Below, one piece after another: positions 52,468-60,335 of a DNA stretch of 64,000 nucleotides. The translations under genes and the position numbers were made by a program. Positions within the stretch are counted from its first letter, which is position 1. Each line of letters starts with the position of its first letter. The stretch covers positions 1,358,539-1,422,538 of the forward strand of contig JAGYJJ010000004.1 in NCBI GenBank assembly GCA_018402235.1, in the 5' to 3' direction. Under the pieces are notes generated by a model, which saw only the letters and a program-made list of their open reading frames with translations, was not told where the DNA came from and made no database searches. Source of the stretch: Candidatus Nanopelagicales bacterium (GTDB taxonomy: Bacteria; Actinomycetota; Actinomycetes; S36-B12).

Positions 52468-53112
52468 ATGGCACCGCTGGATGCGCCGGTAGTGGTGGTC
52501 GACGATGACGATTTCACCCGAACGTTGGTCACCACGCTCGTGCAATCCCTGGGATATGAGGTGTGTGGCAAGGCCGCATCGGTGACCGAGGCGATGGCCA
52601 TCGCGCATGAGTGCCATCCACCGATCGCTGTGATCGATCTCGATCTTGGCGAAGGTCCTACTGGCATCGATCTTGCACACGGTCTGCGCAAGATCAATCC
52701 GAACATCGCGCTGGTGATGCTCACCTCTTACGGCGATCCGGTGTGGATGGGCCAAAAGCGCGAATTGCCGCCGGGTGCGCACTACGTGGTCAAGGGTGAG
52801 GTGAACGATCCGTCGGTTCTCGGTGATGCGATGGCCAAAGCGCTCGCCGATCCGCTTGCCAGTCAGCAGGGCCAACGAGCGGGCACACCGCTGAGCGAAG
52901 GCCAGTGGGAGATCTTGCGCCTGGTGGCCGCGGGCTATTCGAACGCCGAAATCGCGAAGCGACAATCCCTCACTGTGGATGCGGTGAACAAGGCGATCAC
53001 GCGCTTGGTGAAGCAACTCGACATCGAAGTTGGAACCGAAGACAACACCCGCGTGCTGCTCACGCAAACGTTCAACCGCATCACGGGAACCGTCAGTGAG
53101 CGCCGCAGTTAG
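52468..53112 (+). CDS. LuxR-family response regulator
   Basis: A 214-residue regulator. The receiver has VVVVDDDDFTRTLV, the phospho-Asp in PIAVIDLDLGEGPTGIDLA and a Lys in HYVVKGEVND. The helix-turn-helix is LSEGQWEILRLVAAGYSNAEIAKRQSLTVDAVNKAITRLVKQL. Start ATG at 52468 follows AGGGGAGGG. It overlaps the following kinase gene by 17 bp, so they form one operon. It is outside the presumed island boundary. Confidence 0.85.
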   Translation: MAPLDAPVVVVDDDDFTRTLVTTLVQSLGYEVCGKAASVTEAMAIAHECHPPIAVIDLDLGEGPTGIDLAHGLRKINPNIALVMLTSYGDPVWMGQKRELPPGAHYVVKGEVNDPSVLGDAMAKALADPLASQQGQRAGTPLSEGQWEILRLVAAGYSNAEIAKRQSLTVDAVNKAITRLVKQLDIEVGTEDNTRVLLTQTFNRITGTVSERRS

Positions 53113-54775
53113 TCGAACTCACCTCGTACGCAGTGTTGTCAGCGTTTGGGTGTTCTTGCTTCTTGGGCTGTTCCTTGCCGAGATCAACGTCATCTCCGAC
53201 AACCGGCTGTTGAATTGGCTTCCTGTTGGACTGATCGCCTCGGCGCTGGGTGTTCCTGTGGTGCTGGTGTATCAACGACGACGCCACCGCGACAAAACGC
53301 TCAGCCCGGTTCGTGCGTTCATCGTGGCGGGAGTGCTCGGGGCGTTGTTGGGAATCGTGCAGCTCATAGTCACCACGCTTCTTGACGTAGGTGCATTCCG
53401 CGAACCGCTCCTGGTGATCGTTTCCTCTCTTCTGTCCATCGGCCTGCTCGGCGCCGGGGCGTTGCTCTTCGAACAGGCGGCAGCCGAGCAGGTCGAGCAG
53501 CGCCGGCAAGCACTCAATGAACTGTTGGTGCTCGAACGGGCGCGCGAGGATGTTGTCGATATCACCGCGCGCATGCACACGGTCCTCGCCCACAACATTG
53601 ACGCAGCGCTATCCCCGGCGCGCATTTCCATCGAAGAACGGCTGCGCGATCAAGAGCAGCAGTTTGGTGCTGAGGAATGGAATGACACAGCGAGCCAGTT
53701 GCGCGCCGCTGCCAGCGAAACGGTAGCCCCACTGAGCCGGCGCTTATGGGTGATGGTGGCACCCGATGGCGGTCGCATCAAGGTGGCGCAGATTCTTCGC
53801 AATGTCGTCACCAAGCAAGCGCTGCAACCACGTCTCATGGCGATGATCGCACTGGCATCCCTGACGCCAGTGTTTGTGTCGATTGCCGGGTGGGCGGTCG
53901 GTTTTGCTGCCATGGGTTGGAGTCTTGTCTTTCTCTTCGTCACACTCGGCCTCGGCAACGCAGCCATGCGACGCTGGCCACGCCAGCACGCAGCGATCTT
54001 CATCACCGCCACCATCATCGTTCAGGCAGGCCACCTGTTGGCGAATATCCCTGCCCGCGCGATTGCTGGGGCAGACCCCTACACACTCCCCGAATTCCTC
54101 GTTGCTTCGGTCATCGGAATTTTCCTGGTGTTGCTCACTTCCAGTTTCGGCACCTTCCGCTCCTACCGCAAGAACGTTGCCCGCACGATGACCGCGGAGT
54201 TGAACACCGAACTAAGCGACTCGATCGCCGCCAGCCGCCAAGTGGCACAACTTGCCCGTGAATCGGCGCGCATCCTGCACGGCACCGTGCAAACCAGACT
54301 CATCGCGTGCGCTGTTGCGATTGAACGCGCCATGGACACCCGCGATGTGGAGGCCTTCCAGGCCGCACTTCACGAGGCTCATGCAGTTCTCGCCGACCCG
54401 ATCCGTATCGAGAACAACGACGACGTCACCGTAGCCGGTGAAGTGCAGCGAAAGACGTCATTGTGGTCAGGGCTGTGCGACGTAACCGTGGATGTCGACC
54501 CGCAACTGGCCAACACGACCGGGCGAGTTGCGCGGGACATCGGCCGCGTCGTGGAAGAAGGCCTGAGCAATGCGATCCGCCATGGTGGTGCTGGCGCGAT
54601 CAGTGTGAGCGTTGAGGAAGCCAACAATCAGATCGTCGTCGTTGTCGAAGACGATGGTGCTGGTCCGCAAGGTGGCGCACCCGGATTGGGTTCGTCGCTA
54701 CTCGACAGCGTCAGCGCGCACTGGCAGCTCACTGCACGGGGCACCGGTGCGCGGCTAACGGTGCACGTGGAGTGA
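53096..54775 (+). CDS. Membrane sensor histidine kinase
   Basis: A 559-residue protein from a GTG overlapping the regulator gene. About four helices in the first 140 residues, a coiled segment (ERAREDVVDITARMHTVLAHNID), four more helices around 260-370, then the phospho-acceptor region RESARILHGTVQTRLIACAVAIERAM and an ATPase with EEGLSNAIRHGG and EDDGAGPQGGAPGLGSSLLDSV. Two membrane blocks flank a cytoplasmic coil; the stimulus is unknown. Partner of the regulator at 52468. Confidence 0.85.
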   Translation: MSAAVSRTHLVRSVVSVWVFLLLGLFLAEINVISDNRLLNWLPVGLIASALGVPVVLVYQRRRHRDKTLSPVRAFIVAGVLGALLGIVQLIVTTLLDVGAFREPLLVIVSSLLSIGLLGAGALLFEQAAAEQVEQRRQALNELLVLERAREDVVDITARMHTVLAHNIDAALSPARISIEERLRDQEQQFGAEEWNDTASQLRAAASETVAPLSRRLWVMVAPDGGRIKVAQILRNVVTKQALQPRLMAMIALASLTPVFVSIAGWAVGFAAMGWSLVFLFVTLGLGNAAMRRWPRQHAAIFITATIIVQAGHLLANIPARAIAGADPYTLPEFLVASVIGIFLVLLTSSFGTFRSYRKNVARTMTAELNTELSDSIAASRQVAQLARESARILHGTVQTRLIACAVAIERAMDTRDVEAFQAALHEAHAVLADPIRIENNDDVTVAGEVQRKTSLWSGLCDVTVDVDPQLANTTGRVARDIGRVVEEGLSNAIRHGGAGAISVSVEEANNQIVVVVEDDGAGPQGGAPGLGSSLLDSVSAHWQLTARGTGARLTVHVE

Positions 54776-54805
54776 GCAGGCAGCAGGCACGTCGCGCGGG
54801 CGCTG

Positions 54806-55003
54806 TCAGACAAGTTGGTTAGTAGTACCGACCAGCGAGTACCTGGTCACCGCGCGCTGGTCTAAGGACATCAACGTTGCATCGTGCTCGCGCGCGGTCT
54901 CAGCGAGGAGGCAGTCGCATATGGCGCCGCTGGCTACCCCATGCTCGGCTGGAGTCGTAGTAGTCGCAGCGCGAACGATGATGCTGGTGTCAACCACCTG
55001 CAC
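54806..55003 (-). pseudogene. Internally deleted VapC toxin remnant
   Basis: A 65-residue frame opening MQVVDTSIIVRAATTT, the first strand of a PIN domain, then jumping to DCLLAETAREHDATLMSLDQRAV, the end of one. About 60 middle residues, including the Glu site, are missing, so it is probably inactive. It overlaps the 3' end of the AbrB-type antitoxin gene. Confidence 0.65.
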
Positions 55004-55268
55004 GGGCCACCTGGTCGGTCCGCTCGCTGCGCACAGCGTCGATGACGTCGCGGATTTCCTCGACGCTCAGGTCCGGTGCATCGTCAGGCGGCACCGGGAA
55101 CTGGATGCCGTGCCGGGTTTCCCAACGGACTTCCGCCTCAGCTGGTGTGATCTCGATGGCGCCCTCATGGAAGCGAAAGTTGACGCGGGTGCCTGGAGTG
55201 AGGCCAGCTCGCTCGCGAAGGGCTTTCGGGATCACAAGACGGCCGGCGGCGTCGATGGTTGCGGTCAT
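54990..55268 (-). CDS. AbrB/SpoVT-type antitoxin (VapB)
   Basis: A 92-residue protein starting MTATIDAAGRLVIPKALRERAGLTPGTRVNF, the swapped-hairpin DNA-binding fold, with the toxin-binding tail DDAPDLSVEEIRDVIDAVRSE. Start ATG 55268 is preceded by TATTTT six bases upstream within a doubled TTTTTGTG motif; an upstream start at 55331 is less likely. Its toxin partner (54806-55003) is degenerate. Confidence 0.82.
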   Translation of the reverse strand: MTATIDAAGRLVIPKALRERAGLTPGTRVNFRFHEGAIEITPAEAEVRWETRHGIQFPVPPDDAPDLSVEEIRDVIDAVRSERTDQVARAGG

Positions 55269-55338
55269 GGCACAAAAATACCCACAAAAATGGCGGAAAG
55301 TTTTTGTGCCTAGGGGCGATGTCGCGCCCAACGACTAG

Positions 55339-55707
55339 CTAATCCGGCGCTTGGCTGGGACCAGAAGCCAGCAGCCGCACGAGCGCTGCCCTGAGTGGAT
55401 CCAAGTCGTGCTCGATAGTGGCATGAATGATGCTTGGCACGATCCGGTGGTAGTGATGTCCGATGATGTCGCGCATACCTGCGATGTCTTCCCAGGGAAC
55501 TCCACGTTCCTGTTCGGTTACTGCCTTCGGTAACGTCTTGATTGCTTCGCCAATGATGAAAAGGTTATGCAGGATTGCATCGAAAGCAACCTCGGTACCG
55601 GCTTCATCTCCGACTTCAGCGGCTGCGGCCAATTGCCCGTCAGCTTGAATAGCTCGATCGACGGCGGAGATGGCGTCGCCAAGTCGATCTTCAACGGATC
55701 TACTCAC
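55339..55707 (-). CDS. HepT-like RNase toxin (DUF86)
   Basis: A 122-residue all-helical protein. The HEPN catalytic motif Rx4HxY appears as RDIIGHHYHRI in MRDIIGHHYHRIVPS, and upstream DAILHNLFIIGEAIKTLP matches the DUF86 family. HepT-type toxins are RNases inactivated by AMPylation from MntA. It overlaps the upstream antitoxin by 4 bp. Confidence 0.85.
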   Translation of the reverse strand: MSRSVEDRLGDAISAVDRAIQADGQLAAAAEVGDEAGTEVAFDAILHNLFIIGEAIKTLPKAVTEQERGVPWEDIAGMRDIIGHHYHRIVPSIIHATIEHDLDPLRAALVRLLASGPSQAPD

Positions 55708-56204
55708 AGCGGCACCGCTTCTGCGAGCACTGTCCTTCGGACCGTTTCATCGAGCATTTCCGGCGTGGATACGTCCACTGTGCGACCCAAGATTGCTTGT
55801 GCTTCGCGCTTGAAGCCGGCTAACGGCGCAGCACCGAGTTTGTCGGCATCGAAGTCGACGAGTAGGTCAATGTCAGATTGATCATTTTCCCCACCGCGTG
55901 CGGTAGAGCCGAAGACTCGAAGGTTGCGGATACGTCGTCTCATGGCCGCGCTTCTGAGCTCGCCTTGGTGCGAGCGCGTGAAGTTAAGCAGCTCGCCATG
56001 CGCCGGCGGCGCCTTGTTGACTTGCACGGTCATCGTCAAACCCATGGCTCGCATCAACTTGTCCAACGTTCGTACGGACGGTGATTTCGCACCCGCCTCG
56101 TAGGCCGCAATCGCCGACTGAGAAGTGCCGGCCCGCTCTGCCAACTGAACTTGGCTTAGGCCCGATGAGGCACGCGCCTTCTTTATAAGTTCCGCCGCGT
56201 CCAT
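55704..56204 (-). CDS. MntA-like nucleotidyltransferase antitoxin fused to an XRE helix-turn-helix
   Basis: A 166-residue protein. Residues 1-60 form an XRE helix-turn-helix (LIKKARASSGLSQVQLAERAGTSQSAIAAYEAG). Residues about 85-165 form a minimal nucleotidyltransferase with the GSxARG...DxD motif FGSTARGGENDQSDIDLLVDFD. The combination provides both DNA binding and an AMPylating antitoxin for the HepT-like toxin. A consensus -10 TATACT stands six bases upstream. Confidence 0.85.
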   Translation of the reverse strand: MDAAELIKKARASSGLSQVQLAERAGTSQSAIAAYEAGAKSPSVRTLDKLMRAMGLTMTVQVNKAPPAHGELLNFTRSHQGELRSAAMRRRIRNLRVFGSTARGGENDQSDIDLLVDFDADKLGAAPLAGFKREAQAILGRTVDVSTPEMLDETVRRTVLAEAVPL

Positions 56205-56210
56205 GACGTT

Positions 56211-56229
56211 AGTATATCCGTACAGATAT
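56211..56229. promoter_or_regulatory. Operator and -10 of the mntA-hepT pair
   Basis: On the minus strand TATACT (plus-strand 56211-56216) lies six bases before the ATG at 56204. It overlaps ATATCCGTACAGATAT (56214-56229), a 16-bp palindrome with one mismatch pair. A helix-turn-helix antitoxin binding its own promoter is the expected reading. Confidence 0.65.
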
Positions 56230-56245
56230 ATTGCACCAATACTGG

Positions 56246-57019
56246 CTAGGCGGCGATATCCAGCACCATCACATCCGGATCGACCAGCGCGGTGATGTCG
56301 TCGTAATCGGCAGTGAGCACCGCAACCGGTCGAGGCAATTGCGACGCCACTTCCGCAACGAGAGCATCCAACGTCGCATTCCCGCGCACCTTCGTGCGTC
56401 CGATGCGCTCGCCGGCCGCGCGCCCGAGGTCCTCATCGATCACCCGTACCTTCAGCGACTGCAACAACCGGTGGATCAGAGCATCACGCGGATGTCCGCG
56501 CAGCACTTCGGTCAGCGTCGCCGCAGCAACGAACAGGTCAACGCCGTCTTCTTCCCAGCGTCGCAATGTTGCGCCGCGACGCTCGGGCGCTATCTGTGCG
56601 GCTTCTGTTAGTGCAGTCGCGTCTAGGACGACTGACGAGAGAGGTAGTCCTCGTACCTTGCCCACATTTCCTCGATCTTCTTGTCGGTCCTGCGCGATCT
56701 CGTCTTCGCTCGGCGGCCCATGCAACTCATCCATGTAATCGAGGAAATCGATGAGGGAACGACGACGCTCCTCCTGCTCCAACACCTCGGTCACGTACGC
56801 GGAGAAGTTCATATCGACCGCCCGGGCGGCGATGCGCTGCTTGAGCGCCGCGGGCATGGTGATGCTGACCTTGTCGAACGGGCCGGTGAGCAGGTTCGCC
56901 AGCGCCTGCTCGGCGAAGCTGCGCTGCTCTTCGGTCAGACCCTCGGTGGAAGCGTGCTCAGGGGCCTCCTGCTGGGGCACGCCCTCGCCAGCGTCCGGCT
57001 CGATCGGTTCGGCACTCAT
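56246..57019 (-). CDS. VapB antitoxin and VapC toxin, read as one fused frame
   Basis: As written, one frame encodes 257 residues. Residues 1-115 are a ribbon-helix-helix-like antitoxin (FDKVSITMPAALKQRIAARAVDMNFSAYVTEVLEQEERRRSLIDF) and 120-257 a PIN toxin (SSVVLDATALTEAAQ, TLTEVLRG, RGNATLDALVAEVASQL, AVLTADYDDI). One base out, the segment after IAQD reads KKIEEMWARYEDYLSRQSS and stops at 56623, the expected antitoxin C-terminus. The toxin could then start at a GTG at 56665. An extra base near 56690 thus probably fused two overlapping genes in the assembly. A real fusion is possible but less likely. Confidence 0.75.
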   Translation of the reverse strand: MSAEPIEPDAGEGVPQQEAPEHASTEGLTEEQRSFAEQALANLLTGPFDKVSITMPAALKQRIAARAVDMNFSAYVTEVLEQEERRRSLIDFLDYMDELHGPPSEDEIAQDRQEDRGNVGKVRGLPLSSVVLDATALTEAAQIAPERRGATLRRWEEDGVDLFVAAATLTEVLRGHPRDALIHRLLQSLKVRVIDEDLGRAAGERIGRTKVRGNATLDALVAEVASQLPRPVAVLTADYDDITALVDPDVMVLDIAA

Positions 57020-57026
57020 GAAAGAA

Positions 57027-57043
57027 ATCCTACCGCCGGTAGG
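57027..57043. promoter_or_regulatory. Palindromic operator upstream of vapBC
   Basis: TCCTACCGCCGGTAGGA is a perfect 7-3-7 palindrome 8-24 bp upstream of the vapB start codon, overlapping a TAGGAT -10 candidate on the minus strand. It fits autoregulation by the ribbon-helix-helix antitoxin. Confidence 0.6.
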
Positions 57044-57159
57044 ACCAGCCCGTTAAGCCCTCCGGGATCCCACATTCCGGCGGATATTGCTAGGAAGCAA
57101 TATCGATGACCGGAGAGGGCGCACTGCCCGGCATCGCGCAAGAACCGTAGGCTTTAGGT

Positions 57160-57393
57160 ATGCGTAAGTCCGTGCCGTTAGATGACGAACCGGCCGCTGT
57201 GCTCTCACGTGAGGCCGAACGGACCGGGCGTCCTTTTCACGACGTGGTGAACGATGCAATTCGTCGCGGCCTGGTCTCCCCTGCTGCCTCTCGGCCCGTC
57301 ATCGAGGTGCCCGTCTTCAACCTAGGGTCCGCCACAACAGAGAGTCCTTGGGATGTGCTCGCCCGCGAAGACGCAGCACGTCTGCAGAGCTGA
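57160..57393 (+). CDS. Orphan CopG/RHH-type antitoxin
   Basis: A 77-residue protein: MRKSVPLDDEPAAVLSREAERTGRPFHDVVNDAIRRGLVSPA is the ribbon-helix-helix; SPWDVLAREDAARLQS is the tail. The TAGGCT hexamer stands six bases before the ATG. There is no toxin gene in the 107 nt that follow, so it is likely an orphan. Confidence 0.7.
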   Translation: MRKSVPLDDEPAAVLSREAERTGRPFHDVVNDAIRRGLVSPAASRPVIEVPVFNLGSATTESPWDVLAREDAARLQS

Positions 57394-57500
57394 CGAGCTC
57401 GACCGATCGGAACCAAACGGTGCTGCAAAGCCCAGCGCCGCGATCATTCTCGACCTGACGTTCACGCCGCTAACCGCTCATTGGTGTTTCAGGTCGCGCG

Positions 57501-58067
57501 CTACTCCTGAGCCTTGCGCGGGGGAGTAAACGTCAGCGACGTCTTGCCGTCGGGCCCACCGTTGGGGAAGGTCAGCGCCACTTGGGTGAATGTGCGCTGC
57601 CGCTTCTTGAGCCGTTTCGGCTTGCTGAGCACGATGTTGGCGTCGTAGGCTTCCACCTTGATGTAGTTGCCCACATCCCCAGATGACGCGCACATCGCTG
57701 CCACCTCCTCAGGTGTTCCATCGGCGGGTGATGTGTAGGAACACACGGTCGTGGGAACGTTGAATGTTCCGCTTCCCACAGCTCGCTGGCGTGTCCACCG
57801 CGTCCAGGTGATGTTGTTGACGTAGGTGTCCCCGGAACTCCCGCGCGGATCGTCATCACCACCATCGGGGCAATCCACGATGACCGTCGATGGTCGACGC
57901 GCCACCGTGCTCACATCGGGTGCGTTCCCTTGCCCTGCCCCCAAGCACATCGCCAGTACGGGCACCGGTTGACGTTGGGGATTCACCGAACTTTGACTCG
58001 CCGACGCAGGCGGGATGACGAGCGTGGAGGCAAGGACAACTGTGAGTGCGACGGGCATCAGCTTCAT
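57501..58067 (-). CDS. Secreted protein of unknown function
   Basis: 188 residues from ATG 58067 (MKLMPVALTVVLASTLVIPPASA signal peptide). Four Cys in the mature part (MCLGAG, DCPDGG, VCSYTS, MCASSG) could form two disulfides. The C-terminal TFTQVALTFPNGGPDGKTSLTFTPP is beta-rich. No family recognised. The convergent 107-nt gap to the antitoxin gene holds nothing notable. Confidence 0.6.
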   Translation of the reverse strand: MKLMPVALTVVLASTLVIPPASASQSSVNPQRQPVPVLAMCLGAGQGNAPDVSTVARRPSTVIVDCPDGGDDDPRGSSGDTYVNNITWTRWTRQRAVGSGTFNVPTTVCSYTSPADGTPEEVAAMCASSGDVGNYIKVEAYDANIVLSKPKRLKKRQRTFTQVALTFPNGGPDGKTSLTFTPPRKAQE

Positions 58068-58195
58068 CCGGGAACCGTAAGGCCGGGAGCCGTTCAAGAT
58101 CCTTGATTTCTCAACGCCGTACAGGGATCACCCGAAAATGCTGGGAAAACCCAGTGGTCAAGACCCCTGCTACAACTTGTCGATTTCAGTTGCGG

Positions 58196-58525
58196 TTACG
58201 CGCGCGAAGCGCGGAGCACCAGAGCTTGTCCGGTAATTGCTGCGGCCAGGATGTGTCGATCCTTCGGGTCGCAACTCAAGTGTGGAACAAGACCCTCGTA
58301 GTCGTGTACCTCCGCAGTTGGAAAAGCAGCCTGCATGTGTCCGATGCGTCGTCGGGCCTTGTCGGGAGACACACCGGCGTTGCGCACGAGCGCCGTCTCC
58401 AACTCGCGCAGCACATCCTTGGACCAGAGCGGACGGAAAACCTCTAGCTCACCGAGCCGCAGGAGCAAATCGTTCAACGTCGCGCTGTATACGACGTTCG
58501 TATCCAGAAAAGCGGGGAAGACCAC
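58196..58525 (-). CDS. PIN-domain toxin, possibly C-terminally truncated
   Basis: A 109-residue PIN protein: MVFPAFLDTNVVYSATLNDLLL, DVLRELETAL, SCDPKDRHILAAAITGQ. It ends in RASRA just after the last acidic motif, whereas this PIN subtype usually extends another 40-60 residues, so the end may be broken. It starts 3 bp after the stop of the helix-turn-helix gene. Confidence 0.7.
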   Translation of the reverse strand: MVFPAFLDTNVVYSATLNDLLLRLGELEVFRPLWSKDVLRELETALVRNAGVSPDKARRRIGHMQAAFPTAEVHDYEGLVPHLSCDPKDRHILAAAITGQALVLRASRA

Positions 58526-58528
58526 GGG

Positions 58529-59023
58529 TTACCGCGTAGCGGGAGCGGGGCGATCCGTCTTCTCGTATAGATCGTCCGCGACAGCTTCTTCCACCATGCG
58601 TTCCAATGCACTTCGCCGTGACATTCGAATGCGATCTTGGTACTTCACGAGATCGTGAAGCCGGACGAAGCGATGCCGTCCCGGCTTCTCCATCGGAATC
58701 TCGCCCTCTTCAAGCAGACGAACCAACGTGGGTCGGGACATACCCAGATAGTCAGCGGCTTGTTGTGTCGTCAACTTGGCACTCAAGGGAGCGACACTCA
58801 CCCCTTTGCCTTCCGCAAGGGCGTGGGCCACCTGGCGCAGAGCGTCGTACATGGAGGGTGGCAATTCGAAGGACTCGCCGTTCGATGACACCAGTGCCGG
58901 GCGTGCACCGGACGCACTCACGCCGGCTTCGTCTAGGACGCGTATGAACTCGGCCACCAGCGCCCCCTCGGCTGTGTCGGGAACGTATGTATATGCCCGA
59001 TCGGCTGAACTTCCCTTGGTCAT
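58529..59023 (-). CDS. Excisionase-type helix-turn-helix antitoxin
   Basis: 164 residues from ATG 59023, behind AGGGGTGGGGAA. The C-terminal MerR/excisionase-like helix-turn-helix is KLTTQQAADYLGMSRPTLVRLLEEGEIPMEKPGRHRFVRLHDLVKY. The basic tail RMSRRSALERMVEEAVADD could contact the toxin. This architecture next to a PIN gene recurs as a type II toxin-antitoxin pair. Confidence 0.78.
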   Translation of the reverse strand: MTKGSSADRAYTYVPDTAEGALVAEFIRVLDEAGVSASGARPALVSSNGESFELPPSMYDALRQVAHALAEGKGVSVAPLSAKLTTQQAADYLGMSRPTLVRLLEEGEIPMEKPGRHRFVRLHDLVKYQDRIRMSRRSALERMVEEAVADDLYEKTDRPAPATR

Positions 59024-59176
59024 TTCCCCACCCCTCATCGCAAAACTCCTGCGAGTGAAGGATGCCACATCAAACGAAAAAAACGAAACTCTCTTGCTGA
59101 GGACTAGGCACACCTAGGAGGGTCTTGTCGGCCAGGATGCGGCCTATCTGGCGTCACTAGACCCAAGCCGGAAGAG

Positions 59177-59557
59177 CTAGAAGTCCCACTCCTCGCTGAG
59201 CACCTGCTCCTGCAGGCTCATCCGCAGCGGCACCGTCCGCAGCACCGCCGGCGGCCCATCGAGCATCGGCGGCATCGCGTTCATCAACGCAGCAAAGCCA
59301 TCAGACCCACGGTGCGCGTTCTCGGCGTCTTCGTCGGCGAAGATCTCGTACAACCACACGATGTTCGCATCGTCCGGATCCATCGACACGATGAACAACT
59401 CGGTGCCCGGTTCCTCGGCCAACCCATCGGCGTAGGTGTTCAGCAGGTCCAGTAGTGCCGGGCGCATGCCATCCACCGCGGTCAACCGCACCAGCAAGGA
59501 ACGACGCCCCGGCAACAACGCCGTGCGCGGCTCGATCGACTCCTGCTGTTCGGCCAT
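59177..59557 (-). CDS. Antibiotic biosynthesis monooxygenase (ABM) domain protein
   Basis: A 126-residue dimeric ferredoxin-like-fold protein. SLLVRLTAVDGMRPALLDLLNTYADGLAEEPGTELFIVSMDPDDANIVWLYEIFADEDAENAHRGSDGF is the ABM pattern (conserved Trp/Tyr and the AxxxH segment). Members include quinol monooxygenases and heme-degrading enzymes, but many lack known activity. Confidence 0.82.
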   Translation of the reverse strand: MAEQQESIEPRTALLPGRRSLLVRLTAVDGMRPALLDLLNTYADGLAEEPGTELFIVSMDPDDANIVWLYEIFADEDAENAHRGSDGFAALMNAMPPMLDGPPAVLRTVPLRMSLQEQVLSEEWDF

Positions 59558-59624
59558 GAGTCTTTCCTAGCACCCTTCCATGTCCGACGACGACCAACGC
59601 GACCTAGCTGCCGCCTGTTTGCGC

Positions 59625-60030
59625 CTAGCCCAACAGTCGGAAATCGATGCCGAGCACTCGATACGTACGCTCGGCTCGCAGGTCGAGAGAGACGAGCGGG
59701 CGCCCATGCTCGTGTGCGGTGAGCGCCACGAGCGCGTCGTAACTGCTTCCACCGACGATGGATGCCGCAGCCAAGCGTCTGGGCAGAGCGATGAGCAGGT
59801 CAGCGGATGGGGCGATGGTGCGGTGTCCCCACGAGCGCTCGAGCGCTTCGGCGGCCACCTCGCCTGAGATGCGCAGAGGTCTCGGGCATTCTCGTGAGCG
59901 AGGAGTAGGCCTCGAGAACAGCATGTGCAGGTATCGCTGCTTCGTCACGGCATACGGTCGCAGCTTCATGGTGTCGCTCGTGCCAGGGAGACAAAGCAGC
60001 GATCGCAACGCTGGTGTCCACGGCGATCAC
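59625..60030 (-). CDS. vapC: VapC-family PIN toxin, frameshifted
   Basis: MIAVDTSVAIAALSPWHERH and HAVLEAYSSLTRMP read from the ATG at 60030. A one-base shift near 59885 moves the frame to PLRISGEVAAEALERSW...SSYDALVALTAHEHGRPLVSLDLRAERTYRVLGI, supplying the C-terminal acidic residues. Joined length is about 134 residues, normal for VapC. The start overlaps the antitoxin stop (ATGA). Confidence 0.8.
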
Positions 60031-60272
60031 CGTCGGGTTGATTCCTGCACGGCGCGGACCTGCTCCACCGTCAAGGTGGGCATGGGCTCCTTCGTGTCTA
60101 GCACCACGCCGCCATCGCGCTCGATCACGGACATGGGCGTCACAACGGGCGTGATTTCGAGAGCCCCATCGATCTCCGTGAGCTCCACCTGTGCCCCGGG
60201 TCGCAAGCCGAGGCGCTCGCGGATGTCCTTCGGAACCACCACGCGCCCGCCTGCATCAATGGTTGCCAACAT
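60027..60272 (-). CDS. AbrB/SpoVT-type antitoxin (VapB)
   Basis: An 81-residue protein: MLATIDAGGRVVVPKDIRERLGLRPGAQVELTEIDGALEITPV is the swapped-hairpin DNA-binding domain; TLTVEQVRAVQESTRR is the toxin-binding tail. TATCGT lies six bases before the ATG on the minus strand (leaderless). Coupled to the VapC gene. Confidence 0.88.
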   Translation of the reverse strand: MLATIDAGGRVVVPKDIRERLGLRPGAQVELTEIDGALEITPVVTPMSVIERDGGVVLDTKEPMPTLTVEQVRAVQESTRR

Positions 60273-60335
60273 GGTTTGACGATACCATTTCCGGCGAAGC
60301 CTCGGCGCACCCAGCGTCGATGTTGTCGCTTTCTC

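Noticed and set aside
52468..54775. The second two-component system as part of the peptide island
   Set aside because: It lies beyond the 5' fragment of the interrupted gene, so it is outside the inferred insertion, although functional cross-talk cannot be excluded.
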